Below are positions 63,890 to 64,000 of a DNA stretch of 64,000 bases, one piece after another. The notes under the pieces are model-generated. The model searched no databases. It saw only the letters and a list, made by a program, of their open reading frames with translations, and was not told the origin of the DNA. Position 1 is the stretch's first letter. Each line of letters starts with the position of its first letter. Source of the stretch: Pseudomonas fortuita (lineage in GTDB: Bacteria; Pseudomonadota; Gammaproteobacteria; Pseudomonadales; Pseudomonadaceae); NCBI RefSeq assembly GCF_026898135.2, contig NZ_CP114035.2, positions 3,885,501 to 3,949,500 on the forward strand. Reading direction: 5' to 3'. A program made the translations under genes and the position numbers.

Positions 63890-64000
63890 GTGAAAACCTC
63901 AATGAAGGATTTTCCAGTCTAACCATCTGAAATGGCCATATGCCACTCAGAAATAATCAGTATGGATTCCTCTTCCATCCATATGCTGCCTCGCCCGCAT
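63890..64000. other. window end, no gene seen
   Basis: AT-rich upstream region of the GvpU-like gene, probably its promoter. The prophage continues beyond the edge. Confidence 0.4.

Noticed and set aside
1..64000. CRISPR array or complete tRNA/rRNA genes
   Set aside because: No regularly spaced direct repeats and no complete RNA gene was seen on either strand.

Overview
The window is high-GC chromosomal DNA of a Pseudomonas putida-group bacterium. The evidence is the ferulate catabolic operon in the order acd-aat-fcs-vdh-ech with a divergent MarR gene, a gallate (gal) cluster, REP-type intergenic palindromes (GGGAGCGGGCTTG..CCCGCGAA and relatives), and typical P. putida families (DUF1737, DUF3077, DUF6124-like, MocR/EamA pairs). 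Species assignment and gene-order comparisons come from memory of these families, not from a search.

Layout. 1-1035: formylglycine-generating enzyme, possibly cut by the left edge. 1016-8978: ferulate-to-vanillate operon on the minus strand and its MarR regulator. 9239-16080: TonB receptor, Tat-exported flavin amine oxidase, Sec-exported RidA-like protein, second TonB receptor; this looks like one uptake and oxidative-deamination unit. 16200-21668: short-chain dehydrogenase, small Gly/His-rich lipoprotein, O-acetylhomoserine sulfhydrylase-like enzyme, membrane protein, two small hypotheticals, aldo/keto reductase. 21998-26022: orphan VasX-type (BTH_I2691) type VI effector overlapping a DUF6708 gene, with a lower-GC cassette spanning their junction. 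26225-33330: amino-acid permease and PhyH dioxygenase opposite a LysR regulator, glutaminase, EamA exporter opposite a MocR regulator, DUF1737 protein. 33674-40240: gallate cluster galT-galA / galR / galB-galC-galD. 40264-41716: DCC protein-folE-DUF3429 operon behind a TGTACA-N12-TGTACA box that matches the light-response (LitR/PplR) motif. 41923-44348: AAA ATPase, lipoprotein, small membrane protein. 44349-48634: a heavily structured leader before a DUF6124-like gene, a 14-codon leader ORF before a SulP anion transporter, a tandem-Usp protein and a Nudix hydrolase. 48652-50981: IS66-family element. 51038-53368: DUF3077 protein, membrane protein, DUF3883 putative nuclease.

53826 to the right edge: prophage. 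The last 47 bases of a tRNA-Pro(GGG) gene, followed by its terminator, mark the left attachment site. To the right come an SOS-boxed UmuD-like peptidase, a lysis cassette (i-spanin with an embedded o-spanin, and an endolysin candidate), a tail-fibre protein with an esterase-like domain, the TipJ/J-type tail-tip protein, an NlpC/P60 protein, a DUF1833 protein and a further tail protein, all on the minus strand. The other end of the prophage, and presumably the intact tRNA-Pro, lie beyond position 64000.

The most promising under-described items are the interleaved inverted repeats at 44633-44773, the leader ORF before SulP, the exported amine oxidase/RidA pair, the putative light-responsive folE operon, and a 22-bp element shared by the two small-DUF neighbourhoods.
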